Assembly: GCA_028751875.1 (NCBI GenBank)
Contig: CM054154.1
Coordinates: forward strand, 53,514,594-53,578,593
Origin: Rapana venosa
Lineage: Eukaryota > Mollusca > Gastropoda > Neogastropoda > Muricidae
Reading direction: 5' to 3'
Length of the DNA: 64,000 bases
The notes beneath the pieces were generated by a model, which worked only from the letters and a program-made list of their open reading frames with translations, was not told the DNA's origin and did not search any database. Below, piece by piece: positions 1-12,407 of the stretch (position 1 is its first letter; every line of letters starts with the position of its first letter). Both the position numbers and the translations under genes were made by a program.

Positions 1-459
1 TTGTTGAGGTATACAGTACCAATTGTTTTGACATATATAGTGTTGGTATATACCACATTGTTCATGACATATATTGTGTTGGTTATACATTCCCACATTG
101 ATATGACATACCATTGTGTTTGGTCATATTACCACCTTGTTTGCCATACCTACTGTTGGTAATCATAACCACATTGTTAAGACATACATTGGTCGTTGGT
201 ATACATTACCAATTGCTATGATATATATTTTGTTGGTATATATTACCACATTGTTATGACGTATATTGTTTTGGTTTATACCACATTGCTTTGATATACA
301 GTGTTTTTGTATACGTGTACCACATTTGCTATGACATACATTGTGTTGGTATATACCACATTGTTATGACATATATTGTGTTGGTATACGTGTACCACAT
401 TGCTATTATATATATTGTGTTGGTATATACCACTCTGTTATGATATATATTGTGTTGGT

Positions 460-493
460 ATTATTATTATTATTATTTATTTTTTTATTTTTA

Positions 494-524
<31 letters not shown>

Positions 525-530
525 AATTAT
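460..530. repeat. ATT/T-rich microsatellite island inside satellite
   Basis: A run of ATT trinucleotides and T-rich sequence interrupts the satellite. It directly follows a monomer core and is followed by another monomer. A noisier version of this island and its following monomers recurs at about 15640-15718, which suggests the two blocks belong to the same higher-order family. Confidence 0.85.
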
Positions 531-1508
531 ATACATTGTGTTGGTATACGTGTATCACATTGCTATGACATATATTGTGTTGGTATACATTACCACATTG
601 TTATGACATATATTGTGTTGGTATACATTACCACATTGCTATGTCACACATTGTGTTGTTATACGTGTACGACATTGTTATGACATACATTGTGTTGGTA
701 TATACCACATTGTTGTGACCTACGTTGTGTTGGTATTCGTGTACCACATTCCTATGACAAATATTGTGTTGGTATATATTACCACATTGTTGTGACATAT
801 ATTGTGTTGGTATATATTAGCACATTGTTATGGCATATATTGTGTTGGTATACATGTACCACATTGCTATGACATATATTGTGTTGGTATTTACCACATT
901 GTTATGATACATATTGTGTTGGTATATACCACTCTGTTATGATATATATTTTGTTGGTATATATTACAACATTGCTATGACATATATTGTGTTGGTAAAC
1001 ATGTACCATATTGTTGTGACATATATTGTGTTGGTATATACCACATTGCTATGACATACATTGTGTTTTATATACGTGTACCACATTGCTATGACATTTA
1101 TTGTGTTGGTATATATTACCACATTGTTATGATATACATTGTGTTGGTATACGTGTACCACATTGTTATATATTGTGTTGGTATACATTACCACATTGTT
1201 ATGACATACATTGTGTTGGTATACATTACCACATTGCTATGATATATTTTGTGTTGGTATATATTACCACATTGCTATGACATATATTTTGTATTGGTAT
1301 ATACCACATTGTTATGACATACATTGTGTTGGTATTTGCCACATTGTTATGACATACATTGTGTTGGTATATATTACCACATTGCTATTACATATATTGT
1401 GTTGGTATACATTACCACATTGCTATGATATATATTGTGTTGGTATATACCACATTGTTATAACATATATTGTGTTCGTATACATGTACCACATTGTTAT
1501 GACATATA

Positions 1509-3670
1509 TTGTGTTTGTATATATTACCACATTGTTATAACAAATATTGTGTTGGTATACGTGTACCACATTGCTATGACATATATTTTGTTGGTATATA
1601 CCACATTGTTAGGAGATATATTGTGTTGGTATATACCACATTGTTAGGACATATATTGTGTTGGTATACATTACCACATTGCTATGACATATATTGTGTT
1701 GGTATACGTGTACCACATTGTTATGACATACATTGTGTTGGTATATACCACATTGTTATGAGATATATTGTGTTGGTGTACGTGTACCACATTGCTATGA
1801 CAAATATTGTGTTGGTATATATTACCACATTGCTATGACATAGATTGTGTTGGTATATATTACCACATTGCTATGACATAGATTGTGTTGGTATACGTGT
1901 ACCACATTGCTATGACATATATTGTGTTGGTATACATTACCACATTACTATGATATATATTGTGTTGGTATATACAACATTGTTATGACATATATTTGTA
2001 CCAACATGACCACATTGCTATAACATACATTGTGGTGGTATAGATTACCACAATTCTATGACATATATTGTATTTGTAAATACCACATTGTTATGATATA
2101 CATTGTGGTTGAATACATTACCACATTATTATTTTATATATTGTATTTGTATATACCACATTGTTATATACATTGAGGTTGAATACATTACCACAATGTT
2201 ATGATATATATTGTGCTGGTATACATTACCACATTGCTATGACATACATTGTGCTGGTATACATTACCACATTGTTATGATATACATTGTGGTTGAATAC
2301 ATTACCACATTGCTATGATATATATTGTGTGGTATACATTACCACATTGTTATGACTTACATTGTGTTGCTATACATTACCACATTGCTTTGACATATAT
2401 TGTGTTGGTATATATTACCACATTGCTATGACATGTATTGTGTTGGTATATATTACCACATTGTTATGATATATATTGTGTTTTTATACGTGTACCACAT
2501 TGTTATATATTGTGTTGGTATACATTACCACATTGTTATGACATATATTGTGTTGCTATACATTACCACATTGCTTTGACATATATTGTGTTGGTATATA
2601 TTACCACATTGTTATGATATATATTTTGTATTGGTATATACCACATTGTTATGACATACATTGTGTTGGTATATACCACATTGTTATGACATACATTGTG
2701 TTGGTATATATTACCACATTGCTATGACATATATTGTGTTGGTATATATTATCACATTGCTATGATATATATTGTGTTGGTATATACCACATTGTTAATA
2801 CATATATTGTGTTGGTATACATGTACCACATTGTTATGACATATTGTGTTTGTATATATTACCACATTGTTATAACATATATTGTGTTGGTATACGTGTA
2901 CCACATTGCTATGACATATATTGTGTTGGTATATACCACATTGTTAGGACATATATTGTGTTGGTATATACCACATTGTTAGGACATATATTGTGTTGGT
3001 ATACATTACCACATTGCTATGACATATATTGTGTTGGTATACGTGTACCACATTGTTATGACATACATTGTGTTGGTATGTACCACATTGTTATGAGATT
3101 TATTGTATTGGTGTATGTGTACTACATTGCTATGACAAGTATTGTGTTGGTATACATTACCACATTGCTATGACATAGATTGTCTTGGTATACGTGTACC
3201 ACATTGCTATGACATATATTGTGTTGGTATACATTACCACATTACTATGATATATATTGTGTTGGTATATACAACATTGTTATGACATATATTTGTACCA
3301 ACATGACCACATTGCTATAATATACATTGTGTTGGTATACATTACCACATTACTATGACATATATTGTATTTGTAAATACCACATTGTTATGATATACAT
3401 TGTGGTTGAATACATTACCACATTATTATGATATATATTGTATTTGTATATACCACATTGTTATATACATTGAGGTTGAATACATTACCACAATGTTATG
3501 ATATATATTGTGCTGGTATACATTACCACATTGCTATGACATACATTGTGCTGGTATACATTACCACATTGTTATGATATACATTGTGGTTGAATACATT
3601 ACCACATTGCTATGATATATATTGTGTGGTATACATTACCACATTGTTATGACTTACATTGTGTTGGTAT
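1509..3670. repeat. Higher-order satellite duplication, 1335-bp step
   Basis: The monomer order at 1509-1838 is repeated at 2844-3173, an offset of exactly 1335 bp, with scattered substitutions. The match continues into a distinctive variant block with GAGGTTGAATACATTACC and GTGCTGGTATAC at about 2170-2370 and 3470-3666, where small indels shift the offset to about 1300. The same variant block, noisier, is seen again at about 45480-45880. Confidence 0.8.
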
Positions 3671-4012
3671 ACATTACCACATTGTTATGGCATATATTGT
3701 ATTTGTATATACCACCTTGTTATGATATACATTGTGGTTGAATACATCACCACATTGCTATGACATATATTGTGTTGGTATATACCACATTGTTAGGACA
3801 TATATTGTGTTGCTATACATTACCACATTGCTATGACATATATTGTGTTGGTATACATTACCACATCGTTATGACATATATTGTGTTGGTATATATTACC
3901 ACATTGCTATGACATATATTGTGTTGGTATATAGTACATTATTATGACATATATTTGTACCAACATTACCAAATTGTTATGACATATATTGTGTTGGTAT
4001 ACATGTACCACA

Positions 4013-4330
4013 TTGTTGTTTGAACAGTCTCCACAAATCTGCACTGTCTTATCTCTGCAACTGTCTTCACCTGTACACTCCATCCCGTTCCCTTCGTTCA
4101 GCTGCGGATACTCTGTGCTTCCAAACATTGAGATTTAAGCAAACCACTGTTGGCCATCACTCTTAGTCTGTGGTCCATCCATCTGGAATGACCCCCCTCT
4201 GTCCTTTCGCCTCAAGCCTACATTCAATACTTTCAAATCCAGCCTCAAAACACATTTATTTCCTTATTATGATCTTCCCTCTCATATCTATCCATACTCT
4301 TCAGCGGTCACCCCCATCTCCATCACCGTG
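4013..4330 (+). pseudogene. CR1/L2-type LINE, 3' terminal fragment
   Basis: This matches the carboxy-terminal coding end and 3' UTR of the longer CR1/L2-type copy at 29454-29750: the ACCTGTACACTCCATCCCGT block, the ACTCTGTGCTT block, and the CTTTCAAATCCAGCCTCAAA block all align in order. It is heavily 5'-truncated, starting directly after a satellite monomer, and the reading frame is broken. It is followed by a GC/GT microsatellite, as the other copies are followed by GT repeats. It encodes no functional domain. Confidence 0.8.
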
Positions 4331-4341
4331 TGTACGCATGC

Positions 4342-4377
4342 TGTGTGTGTGCGCGCGCGCGTGCGTGCGTGCGTGAG

Positions 4378-4413
<36 letters not shown>

Positions 4414-4434
4414 TGTGTGTGTGTGTGTGTGTGT
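4342..4434. repeat. GC/GCGT/GT microsatellite
   Basis: Tandem GC, GCGT and GT units between the LINE 3' fragment and the next LINE piece. Simple GT tracts also sit between LINE 3' ends and downstream sequence at 29767-29834 and 53448-53466. Confidence 0.95.
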
Positions 4435-5291
4435 CAGGTCAGGGTGTTTCTCCTGCTACTGGTAACCATGTAAACCAGTACTACCTGTTCCATGTGGGGG
4501 AGCCAACCCCGACCCAAAAAACCAGTCAGGAAGGGGATGGGCTCCACTTGACTGTATTTGCCTTAAGACTGTCTAGTTGCATGCCACTATGGCAGTTGGG
4601 AAAGGAGGGATTGCCTACCTCAGGTATGCAAAGTCTGGACACCGGCGGACGCTGCGGAGGAAACCTAAATGGTTCAGCCGAGAGAAAGGCGGTTACAGCA
4701 CTGCGCTGTGGAGCGCACAGGGCAAGTTGAGGCACTAAAGATAACTTGGCCATCCATTGCATCCGGTTTCATCACCAGTCGTCTTGAGTCATTCTTGCCA
4801 CTGGACATAGGTGGTGGCAAGAATGACTAAAGACGACTGGTGATGAAACCGGATGCAGTGGATGGCCAAGGGACAGGCAGGATGTTCGTGTCACAAAGGC
4901 CATGTGTGGAGCAGAATGCTGGACAGACCACCGTCTCATCGTCTCTAAGCTCAGGTTGCGTGTCCAGCCCAGGAGACGGCCACAAGGCGTGAAAGCACCT
5001 AAACGCCTGAATGTCAACAAGATGAAGAACGACACAGTCAAGCGGTCTCTTGCTGCCGCCTTGGAGGAACGCCTAGAGCCCATTGTGCTGGATAGCCAAA
5101 ACGTGGAATCAGCATGGGGAACACTCCGTGAGATTGTGTATAACACAGCTATGGAGTGCCTCGGCCCTACTTCCAGGCGACACAGGGACTGGTTTGATGA
5201 GAACTGTGAAGAGATCACACAGTTATTGGAAGACAAGCGCTGTGCCTATAAAGCCCACCTTGATGACCCAACCTACCTTTCAACTCTAAAG
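4435..5291 (+). pseudogene. Zinc-finger-tailed LINE, 5' segment of chimeric copy 1
   Basis: The frame at 4902-5306 encodes MCGAECWTDHRLIVSKL near its start, the conserved end of the apurinic-type endonuclease domain (the TDHR motif), followed by the linker to the reverse transcriptase (RRHRDWFDENCEEITQLLED). Known LINEs of this family continue straight into the RT. Here the frame switches at about 5285-5291, over a shared TCTAAAG, into an unrelated CR1/L2-type sequence. The upstream 310 bp is non-coding and reads better as an inverted piece (see the hairpin). It is nonfunctional: the endonuclease is truncated and the RT is interrupted. A close second copy lies at 50017-50875, with five base differences over the 405-bp frame. 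Confidence 0.8.
4745..4870. repeat. Long hairpin: 57-bp inverted repeat with 12-nt loop
   Basis: The left arm 4745-4801 and right arm 4814-4870 are reverse complements with two mismatches, separated by 12 nt. The arm begins GTGGCAAGAATGACT and ends GATGGCCAAG on the plus strand of the right arm. The right arm runs directly into the LINE endonuclease coding sequence. Beyond the left arm, the sequence continues in inverted orientation. The same structure is at 50330-50454, so it predates the duplication of the chimeric LINE. Confidence 0.9.
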
Positions 5292-6410
5292 TCCTTGAAA
5301 AAGTAGTTCTAAAACAGCTTAATAACCACCTTCTCTCCAACAGTCTTCTTCCTGAGTTTCAGTCTGCCTATCGCGTCAACCATAGCACTGAAACTACCCT
5401 AGTCCATACCCTAAATACACTTCTACTTGCTTCTGACTCGGGGAAAATCTCCCTTCTCACTCTACTCGACTTATCGGCAGCCTTTGACACTATTGACCAT
5501 TCAATTCTTCTCTCCCGTCTTCAAAAAACATTCGGTGTTACTGGCACAGCCATCACCTGGTTCAGTTCATACCTCACTGACCGATTCCAGACAGTCGCCG
5601 TAAACAAGATACAGTCAATACCTGCCAAACTGGAATGTGGTGTCCCGCAGGAATCAGTTCTCGGCCCTGTTCTTTTCACTCTCTATACTGCTCCACTATC
5701 ACATATAATAAACCGTCATCATATGAACTATCACTTTTACGCAGATGACTCTCAGATTCAAAGTAGTGTTACACCTGAAAATCTGCCTTCTCTCTTGACA
5801 AATATGGCCTACTGCTTTCAAGATATCCAAACTGGATGATACAAAACAATACAGTTAAACGCAGATAAAACCGAAGCCATTCTTGTAGGGGCCAAGCACA
5901 AACTCTCTTCCATTACAACAATTTCAATAGAACTTGGTAATACATCGGTCCCTCTGTCCACTGTTGTGAAGTATCTAGGAGTTGTTATCGACAACACACT
6001 GTCTATGCAAAAATTCATCACCCAGACCTGTCAATCGTGCTACTATCAGTGCAATTCGAAGGTACCTGTCCACTGATGCAACATCTAAACTTGTTGCGTC
6101 GTTCATTCTCTCACGTCTGGACTATTGCAATTCTCTTTTAGCTGGTCTGCCAGCAACATCTATCCACTCCCTTCAACGTATACAAAACTCTGCAGCTCGC
6201 CTAGTCCTTAGAAAGAAAAAATTTGAACACATTACTCCTCTCTTGCGATCTCTCCACTGGTTGCCTGTGCCACAGAGAGTAAACTATAAGATCAGTACCC
6301 TCTGTTACAAATGTCTCCACCAAACACCACCCTCCTACCTCTGTGAATCTCTTCACCTGTACACTCCTTCTCGTTCCCTCCGCTCTGCTGCAGATACCTT
6401 GTGCTTATGA
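5285..6410 (+). pseudogene. CR1/L2-type LINE RT fragment inside chimeric LINE copy 1
   Basis: Starts at SKVLEKVVLKQL and carries RT motif A as LLDLSAAFDTID (5462-5497), a motif B region (CGVPQESVLGP, where the usual Gly is Glu), motif C as FYADD (5734-5748) and the downstream KYLGVVIDNTLSM and LSRLDYCNSLLAGLP stretches. The end, at 5982-6410, holds the thumb and carboxy-terminal region and stops near RSAADTLC. The frame is broken by a stop after the QDIQTG stretch and by indels. Its 3' end is cut where the other LINE resumes (about 6406-6420). It is a fragment with no complete ORF. Confidence 0.85.
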
Positions 6411-6813
6411 ATACCTCGAGGAATATCCCTGCTGTCCATCGCAGGCAAGGTCCTGGACAGAGTACTGCTGAACCGGCTTATAGTCCACCTTGAGCAAGAC
6501 CTTCCAGAGAGTCAATGTGGCTTCCGGAAAGATCGCGGGACTATCGACATGGTGTTTGCTGCCAGGCAGCTCCAAGAGAAGTGACCTCTACTCCACCTTT
6601 GTTGGTCTGACCAAGGCCTTCGATACTGTTAGTAGAGAGGGTCTATGGAGAATCATGGCGAAGTACGGCTGCCCAAGAAAATTCATCGCCATCGTACGTC
6701 AGTTTCATGATGGTATGCTGGCCAGAGTACAAGACAACGGAGAGGCATCTGAACCCTTCCCAGTCACCAACGAGGTGAAGCAGGGCTGTGTTCTTGCTCC
6801 CATCCTGTTCAGC
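6411..6813 (+). pseudogene. Zinc-finger-tailed LINE RT segment, chimeric copy 1, truncated
   Basis: Encodes RGISLLSIAGKVLDR, ESQCGFRKDRGTIDMVFAA, then after a frame change TFVGLTKAFDTVSREGLWRI and EVKQGCVLAPILFS. These are RT fingers and palm motifs of the same LINE as 4435-5291. Motif A reads FVGLTKAFD where the family has Asp in place of this Gly, so the first catalytic Asp is lost. A small deletion with frameshift sits just before it. The copy ends abruptly at about 6813, where the sequence jumps into duplicated segment A. Chimeric copy 2 continues normally past this point at 52399. Confidence 0.85.
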
Positions 6814-6854
6814 CTCGAAAAAAAAGAATAATAATAATTTCTCTTCACTTCACA

Positions 6855-7026
6855 CGCACGCACGCATGCGGCACCACCAACAACACACCACCACAAAACA
6901 CACACAACACAACACACATCCTACCCCACTCTTACACACACCCATACACACACACAACACACCAAACCCCTCACTCCAAAACACACACACACACACACAA
7001 ACACACACAACACACAAAACCACACA
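6855..7026. repeat. CA-rich low-complexity tract
   Basis: Interrupted (CA)n with CCACC and CAAAC variants, inside duplicated segment A. Open frames here are repeat translations only. Confidence 0.95.
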
Positions 7027-8275
7027 CATTTCTCTTTTATTGAAGATGGCAGTTTTTCGAAAACACACTCTACATTATAACGCAAAGTGCTGCACGGAAT
7101 AAAGCTATTGGCCCCTAACATCAATAATGTATATACAAGATTACCTTTCGAACAAGAGGAGATTGCCAAATCCTGTTTTTGCTGTTCTACATACTATTTT
7201 TTCATTGTGGGGTAGGCAGGTCTGACAGAGGGATCTGTACTTGTCTAAATTGCTATGAATGTTGTCAGTTACGTGTTCATGCACCCATAGATGTTTGTTG
7301 CTTGATACGTGTTGGTGGCTATTTCTTGTTGGTATGTATTGCATGGTGGTGTCGAACTGTATTACCATTTACGTTGCTGACGATTTATCTGAGTGAAATG
7401 TGGCTACTGTCCTCGGGGATGAGTCAAGTCAGGCACGTTGCCCAAGTGAAAGTGCACCTTTACTTTTCTTGTCTCTCTAGGTTGGTTTGTCTCCCTTTGT
7501 GTGTCACCGGTTAATACAGATGTTTCCTGGGCACCTATCTCTTGTTGAGCAGCCAGTGTGGATCTTGATGTAAGCTGTGACACTAAGACTCGTTCCTGTC
7601 ATCTCATCTCATCTCCAGAACTTGCTTCCAGACCAGCACTCGGGGTCTGGTGGATTGGGAAAAGTTGGCTGCAGAAACGGAAATCAACGCTCTTTTCCCA
7701 GATGGGGTGTTGATCTGGGGCAGTGAGCAGTGTGGGTTCTGCTTCAGCTCAGGGTGGTGGTAGTAGCTGGGTTGTGTTGTTGTGCAGTTCACATGGAAAG
7801 CGGTGTCAACATTTCAACACAGGGGCGTCGCGGGGGGGGAAGGCTGTGATTGAGCATAACACATTGTCATGTTACAACAGGTATGGAGTGTGTGTGTGTG
7901 TGTGTGTGTGGGATTGTGTGTTGTGTGGTGTGTTGTGTGTGTGTGTGTTGTGTGGTGTGTGACAGAGAGATGAGAAGAGATGTGGTTAGTCCACAGTTCT
8001 GGAAAGCGATTTTAGTCTTTGTTTTTTATACAATGATGGATTAATTTTTAGTGGTGCACAAGGTTCACGATTAGTGAGAGTGTGTATGTAGCCCCGATTC
8101 TATTCTCATTTTGTTTTTAAGATCTGTATGATGTATCAGCACTGAAATGTATTTATTCGTTCCTTATTAAGATAGAATCGATGTGGGTTTCAGCTTTTAT
8201 CTGATCCTTTTCCACTTGAAGCAGTAGATCTATATTGCTAAAACTCTAAATTGTGTTGTATGAACTCAATTGCAA
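7027..8275. other. Unclassified sequence within segment A
   Basis: Of ordinary complexity apart from a GT tract at about 7887-7962. It holds an AATAAA-like motif near 7098. Short open frames exist on both strands (for example 7179-7514 and the minus strand 7604-7792), but none shows a recognisable domain, a codon pattern or splice context that I can defend. I see no transposon protein in it. Confidence 0.5.
7887..7962. repeat. GT-rich microsatellite
   Basis: A (GT)n run followed by imperfect TGTGTTGTGTGG units, in segment A. It recurs at 24271-24346. Confidence 0.95.
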
Positions 8276-10206
8276 TTTACCTTACAGTGTGTTGGTTAGT
8301 TACCACATTGTTAGACTAAATTTTTTTGAGGTTGGTATATATTTACACAATGTGTATGACTATATTGTGTGTATCCGTGTACCCAATTGTTATGACATAT
8401 ATTTGTTGGTATAGTGCCCACATTGTTATGACTTATTGTGTTGGTATATACCATAGACATGATATATATTGTTGTTGGTATAATACGACATTTTTATGAT
8501 AATACGTTATGTTGTTAGCCGTGTACCACATGTTAATGGACATATTGTGATTGGAATCGTGTACCAATTGTTCTGACATATATGTGTTGGTATATCACAT
8601 TGTTTAGGACTATTGTTTTGGTATATATTCCAAATTGTTATGAATTATTGTGTTGCATATATTATCCATTGCATGAAAATGTTGTGCTTGTTATTATTAC
8701 ACATTTTTGAAATATATTGATTAGTATACGTGTCCCACATTGCTATGACATTTATTGGTTGGGATATATACTACAATGCTTGATATAATTCTGTTGGTTA
8801 TATACCACATTGTTAGGACATATATTGTTGTTTGGTAGATACACATTGCTATGACATAATATGTGTTGACTATGTGACCACATTGCTATGACTCTATAGT
8901 GTTGGTATCTTGTACCTTCTTATGGACTAAATTGCATTGGTATATGTGACCACAATGCTATGGCCATATATTGTGTTGGTTATATTACCACATTGCTAAG
9001 GGACATATTTTGTGTTGGTATATCCCCTAGATAGGAACTATAATGGTGTGGTATATATTACCCATTGCTATGACATTGTTTGTGTTTCGTTCCGTGTACA
9101 CATTGTCTGACATATCTTGTGGTTGGTATCGTACCCATTGTTATGACATCATATTTGCAACTTGGTATATGTTACACCACTGCTATGAATATATTGTTTG
9201 GGATATATTACCAAATTGTTATGAATCTTTGGTTAGAATTGATTCCACATTGCTAAGACATATTTGTGTGGGCATCTCTTATCTTGCTATGACATATATT
9301 GGGTGGGTATATATTAACATTGCTTATGGACATATATTGTGTTAGTATACGTGTACCATGCTATGAATCTATTGTGTTGGTATATAGTAACATTGCTATG
9401 ATAATATATTGTTTGGTATATACCACCTTGTTAGGACATTATTGTGTTGGTATATACCCATTTGCTATGACTATATTGTGTTGGTAGCCCGTGTACCACA
9501 TTGCTATACATATATTGTGTTGTCTATCTTACGGACATTGCTATGACATTATTGTGTTGGTATACGTGTTACACATTGTTATGATATATTGTGTTGGTAT
9601 ATACCACCTTGATATGACATATTTTGTGGTGGAATACGTGTACCACATTGCTATGACATTTAATGTGTTGGTATATACCATGTTATGTACTAATTGTGTT
9701 GGTATAGTGTAACACTGTAATGATATCTTGTGTTGTAATATTCCACAATGCTTCATGGCATATATTGAGTGTAGACGTGAACACATTGCTGTGACATATA
9801 TTTTGTTTTTTGTATATATTACACATTATAATGTATACTTGTGTTGGTATGCAGTCACATTGTTGACTACATTGTGTAGGTATATCAATTGTGATGATAT
9901 TATAATGTGTTTGGTATTACCACTCTGATATGATATATATTGTGTTGGAATATATTACACATTGCTATGTCTATATTGTGTGGTATACTGGACCATATTG
10001 TTGTGAATATATTGTGTTGGTATTACAACAATTTATGCATACATTGCGTTTTGTTACGGTCCCATTGCTTTGACCATATCTTTTGTGTTGGTATATCACA
10101 GTTGTTGATGAATATATTGTGTTGATATAATTACCCACTATTGTTATGACATACCTTTGTTGGTATACATTACACATTGATGACATATATTGTGTTGTTA
10201 TATTTT

Positions 10207-10346
10207 TACAAGGCCGCTTTGATTTGTCTTTGCAAGATATAGCGGTAATTAAGTTCCATTATTATTATTATTATTTTTCTTTTATTTTTATTATTCTTTA
10301 TTATTATTTATATTATTATTATTATTATTATTTTATTAGTCTTATT
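10207..10346 (+). repeat. Higher-order spacer 1: retroposon tail module plus ATT tract
   Basis: GCTTTGATTTGTCTTTGCAA, then GATATAGCGGTAATTAAG, then an ATT/T-rich run. It matches the module that follows LINE coding ends at 53505-53612 and 29884-29975. It sits between satellite monomers with no other LINE sequence. Confidence 0.85.
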
Positions 10347-12407
10347 ATATACATTGTGTTGTTATACGTGTACCATTGCTATGACATATTATTGTGTTGG
10401 TAATATAGTACCACATTTGTTTTGACATATATTGTGTTGGTATACATTACACATTGTTATGGACTATATTGTGTGGGTACGAGTACCAATTGCTATGATA
10501 TTTGTGTTAGTAAATATTACACTTGTTGTGATTTATACTGTGTTGGTATACGTGTACCACCATTGTTATGACAGTATATGTGTTGGTATTACCTTACACA
10601 ATGTATAATTCAATTGTGTTTTGTATCGAGTACACATTGCTATGACATTTATGTGTTGGTTATACGAGTACACAATGCGATGACATTATTGTGATGGTAT
10701 CTACACATTGTTATTAAATCTATTGTGTTGGTCTATATACTCTGTTATGATATATATTGTGTTGTATATATTACACATTTCTTTGACATATATTGTGTTG
10801 GTATACATGTATCCATTTGTTGGGAATATCTTGTGTTGGTCTTACAATTGTTATGAATATATTGTGCTGGTATATATTACCACATTTCTATGACCTATAT
10901 TTGGTTTGGTTTTAGTTACGTGTCCCCTTGCTATGACATATCTTGAGTTGTCTATATTACCACATTGCTATGATATATATTCTGTGATCTATACCAATTG
11001 TTTAGGCCTATTGTGTAGGTATATGACATTGCTATGACATTATTGTGTTGGTTTTATGTGTACCATTGCTAATGACATAATATTGAGATGGTATACGTGT
11101 ACCACATTTTTATGACATTATTGATAGTATATGTTCACAATGCTTGCCACTTTGTGTTGGTATATATTCCACATTGCTAAGCCATATATTGTGTTGGTAT
11201 ATACCACATTGTTAGGACATCTATTGTGTGGTATCTATTTACCACATTGCTATGAATATGTTGAGTTAGTTAGTGTACACATTGTATGACATCTATTGTG
11301 GTTGTATCCGTGTACCACATTGTTTGACATATATGCAATTGTTATATGTTACACCCTGCTGATGACATATATTGTTCTTGGTATATATTACCAAATTGTT
11401 ATAATATATTGTGTTAGCATTCTAATACCACATTCTAAAGAATTATTGTGTGGGAAATATTCTCCATTGCTATGCATATATGTGTTGGAATATAATTCCC
11501 ATTGCTAGCCATCTATTGTGTTAGTATACGTGTACCCCTTGCTTGACATTATTGTGTTGGTATAATATTACACATAGCTATGATATCATAATGTGTTGGT
11601 ATATACCACATGTTAGGCATCTATTGTGTGGTATATACACATTGCTATGACATATATTGTGTTGTCGGAATACGTGTCCACATTGCTATGAATATATTAG
11701 TGAGGTTATATTCGGACATTGCTATGACATCTATTGTGTGGTATACGTGTACAATTGTTAATGACCTTATTGTGTTGGTATATTACACTTGTATGACATA
11801 TAATGTGTTGGTATACGTGTCCCACATTGCTCTGCCATATAATGTGTTGGTATATAACACATTGTGTCAGATTACTTTGTGTGGTATTCGTGTACACAAT
11901 GTTATGAATATATTGTGTTGGTATATATTACCACATTGCTATGGCATATATAGTGTTGAGTAGAGTGTACCACCTTGCTATGATCATCTCTTTTGTTTTT
12001 GTATTCTTATTCCCATTATAATGTATAATTTGTTGGTATGCAGTACACCTTGTTGACATACATTGTGTTGGTATATACCACATGTTATGATCTATTGGTG
12101 TTGGTATATCATCTGTTATGTTATATATTGTGTTGGTCGATTTACCACTGTGCTATGTTCTATATATTGTCTTGGTATACATGGTCATTTTGTTGTGACT
12201 ATCTTGTGTTGGTATTATCCCACCATTGTTATGGACATACATTGCGTTTTGATACGTGTTACCACATTGCTTTGACATATATTTTGTGTTGGTATATACC
12301 CATGTTATGACATATATTGTGTTGGTAAAATTACCACATTGTTATGGACATACATTTGTTGGATAATTACACATTGTTATGAATAATATTGTGGTGTATA
12401 AATTTAA

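Larger units (their letters stand above)
1..4012. repeat. Satellite array 1, about 35-39 bp monomer, clean copy
   Basis: Uninterrupted head-to-tail array. Each monomer reads roughly CCACATTGCTATGACATA, then ATTGTGTTGGTATA, then a short linker. Three linker classes give monomers of about 35, 38 and 39 bp: GGTATATACC, GGTATACATTACC and GGTATACGTGTACC. All three start GGTA and end TACC. Monomers are close to one another here and indel noise is low, unlike the later arrays. Open frames of 60-117 codons in this stretch are only the 39-bp period read through. The array ends where a LINE fragment begins at about 4013. No gene is visible. Confidence 0.95.
6814..8724. repeat. Duplicated segment A, first copy (recurs at +16384)
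   Basis: Everything from the CCTCGAAAAAAAAG junction to ATATATTGATTAG at 8724 recurs at 23198-25108, with no difference that I could find, including the noisy satellite start at about 8276-8724. On the left it is joined to a LINE cut in mid-RT, while the second copy has a more natural left context (TTCCATTATCCTCG, shared in part with 35749-35764). The first copy's left junction therefore looks like the abnormal one. The content is a CA-rich tract, about 1.2 kb of unclassified sequence, a GT tract and then satellite. Confidence 0.9.

Noticed and set aside
341..3173. Many open frames of 60-117 codons with recurring MTYIVLVYITTLL-like peptides
   Set aside because: They are satellite monomers read in frame because a common monomer length is 39 bp. 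There is no start context, domain or non-repetitive sequence.
4170..4730. Open frames over the LINE 3' end, GC/GT tract and LINE 5' piece
   Set aside because: They run through a microsatellite and non-coding LINE parts in the wrong frame.
6850..7102. Open frames rich in His/Thr or Cys/Val over CA/GT tracts (also 23234-23486, 32417-32733, 48801-49117)
   Set aside because: Translations of dinucleotide repeats.
7179..7514. 111-codon open frame in segment A, duplicated at 23563-23898
   Set aside because: No recognisable domain. Its duplication reflects the exact copy of the segment and not conservation.
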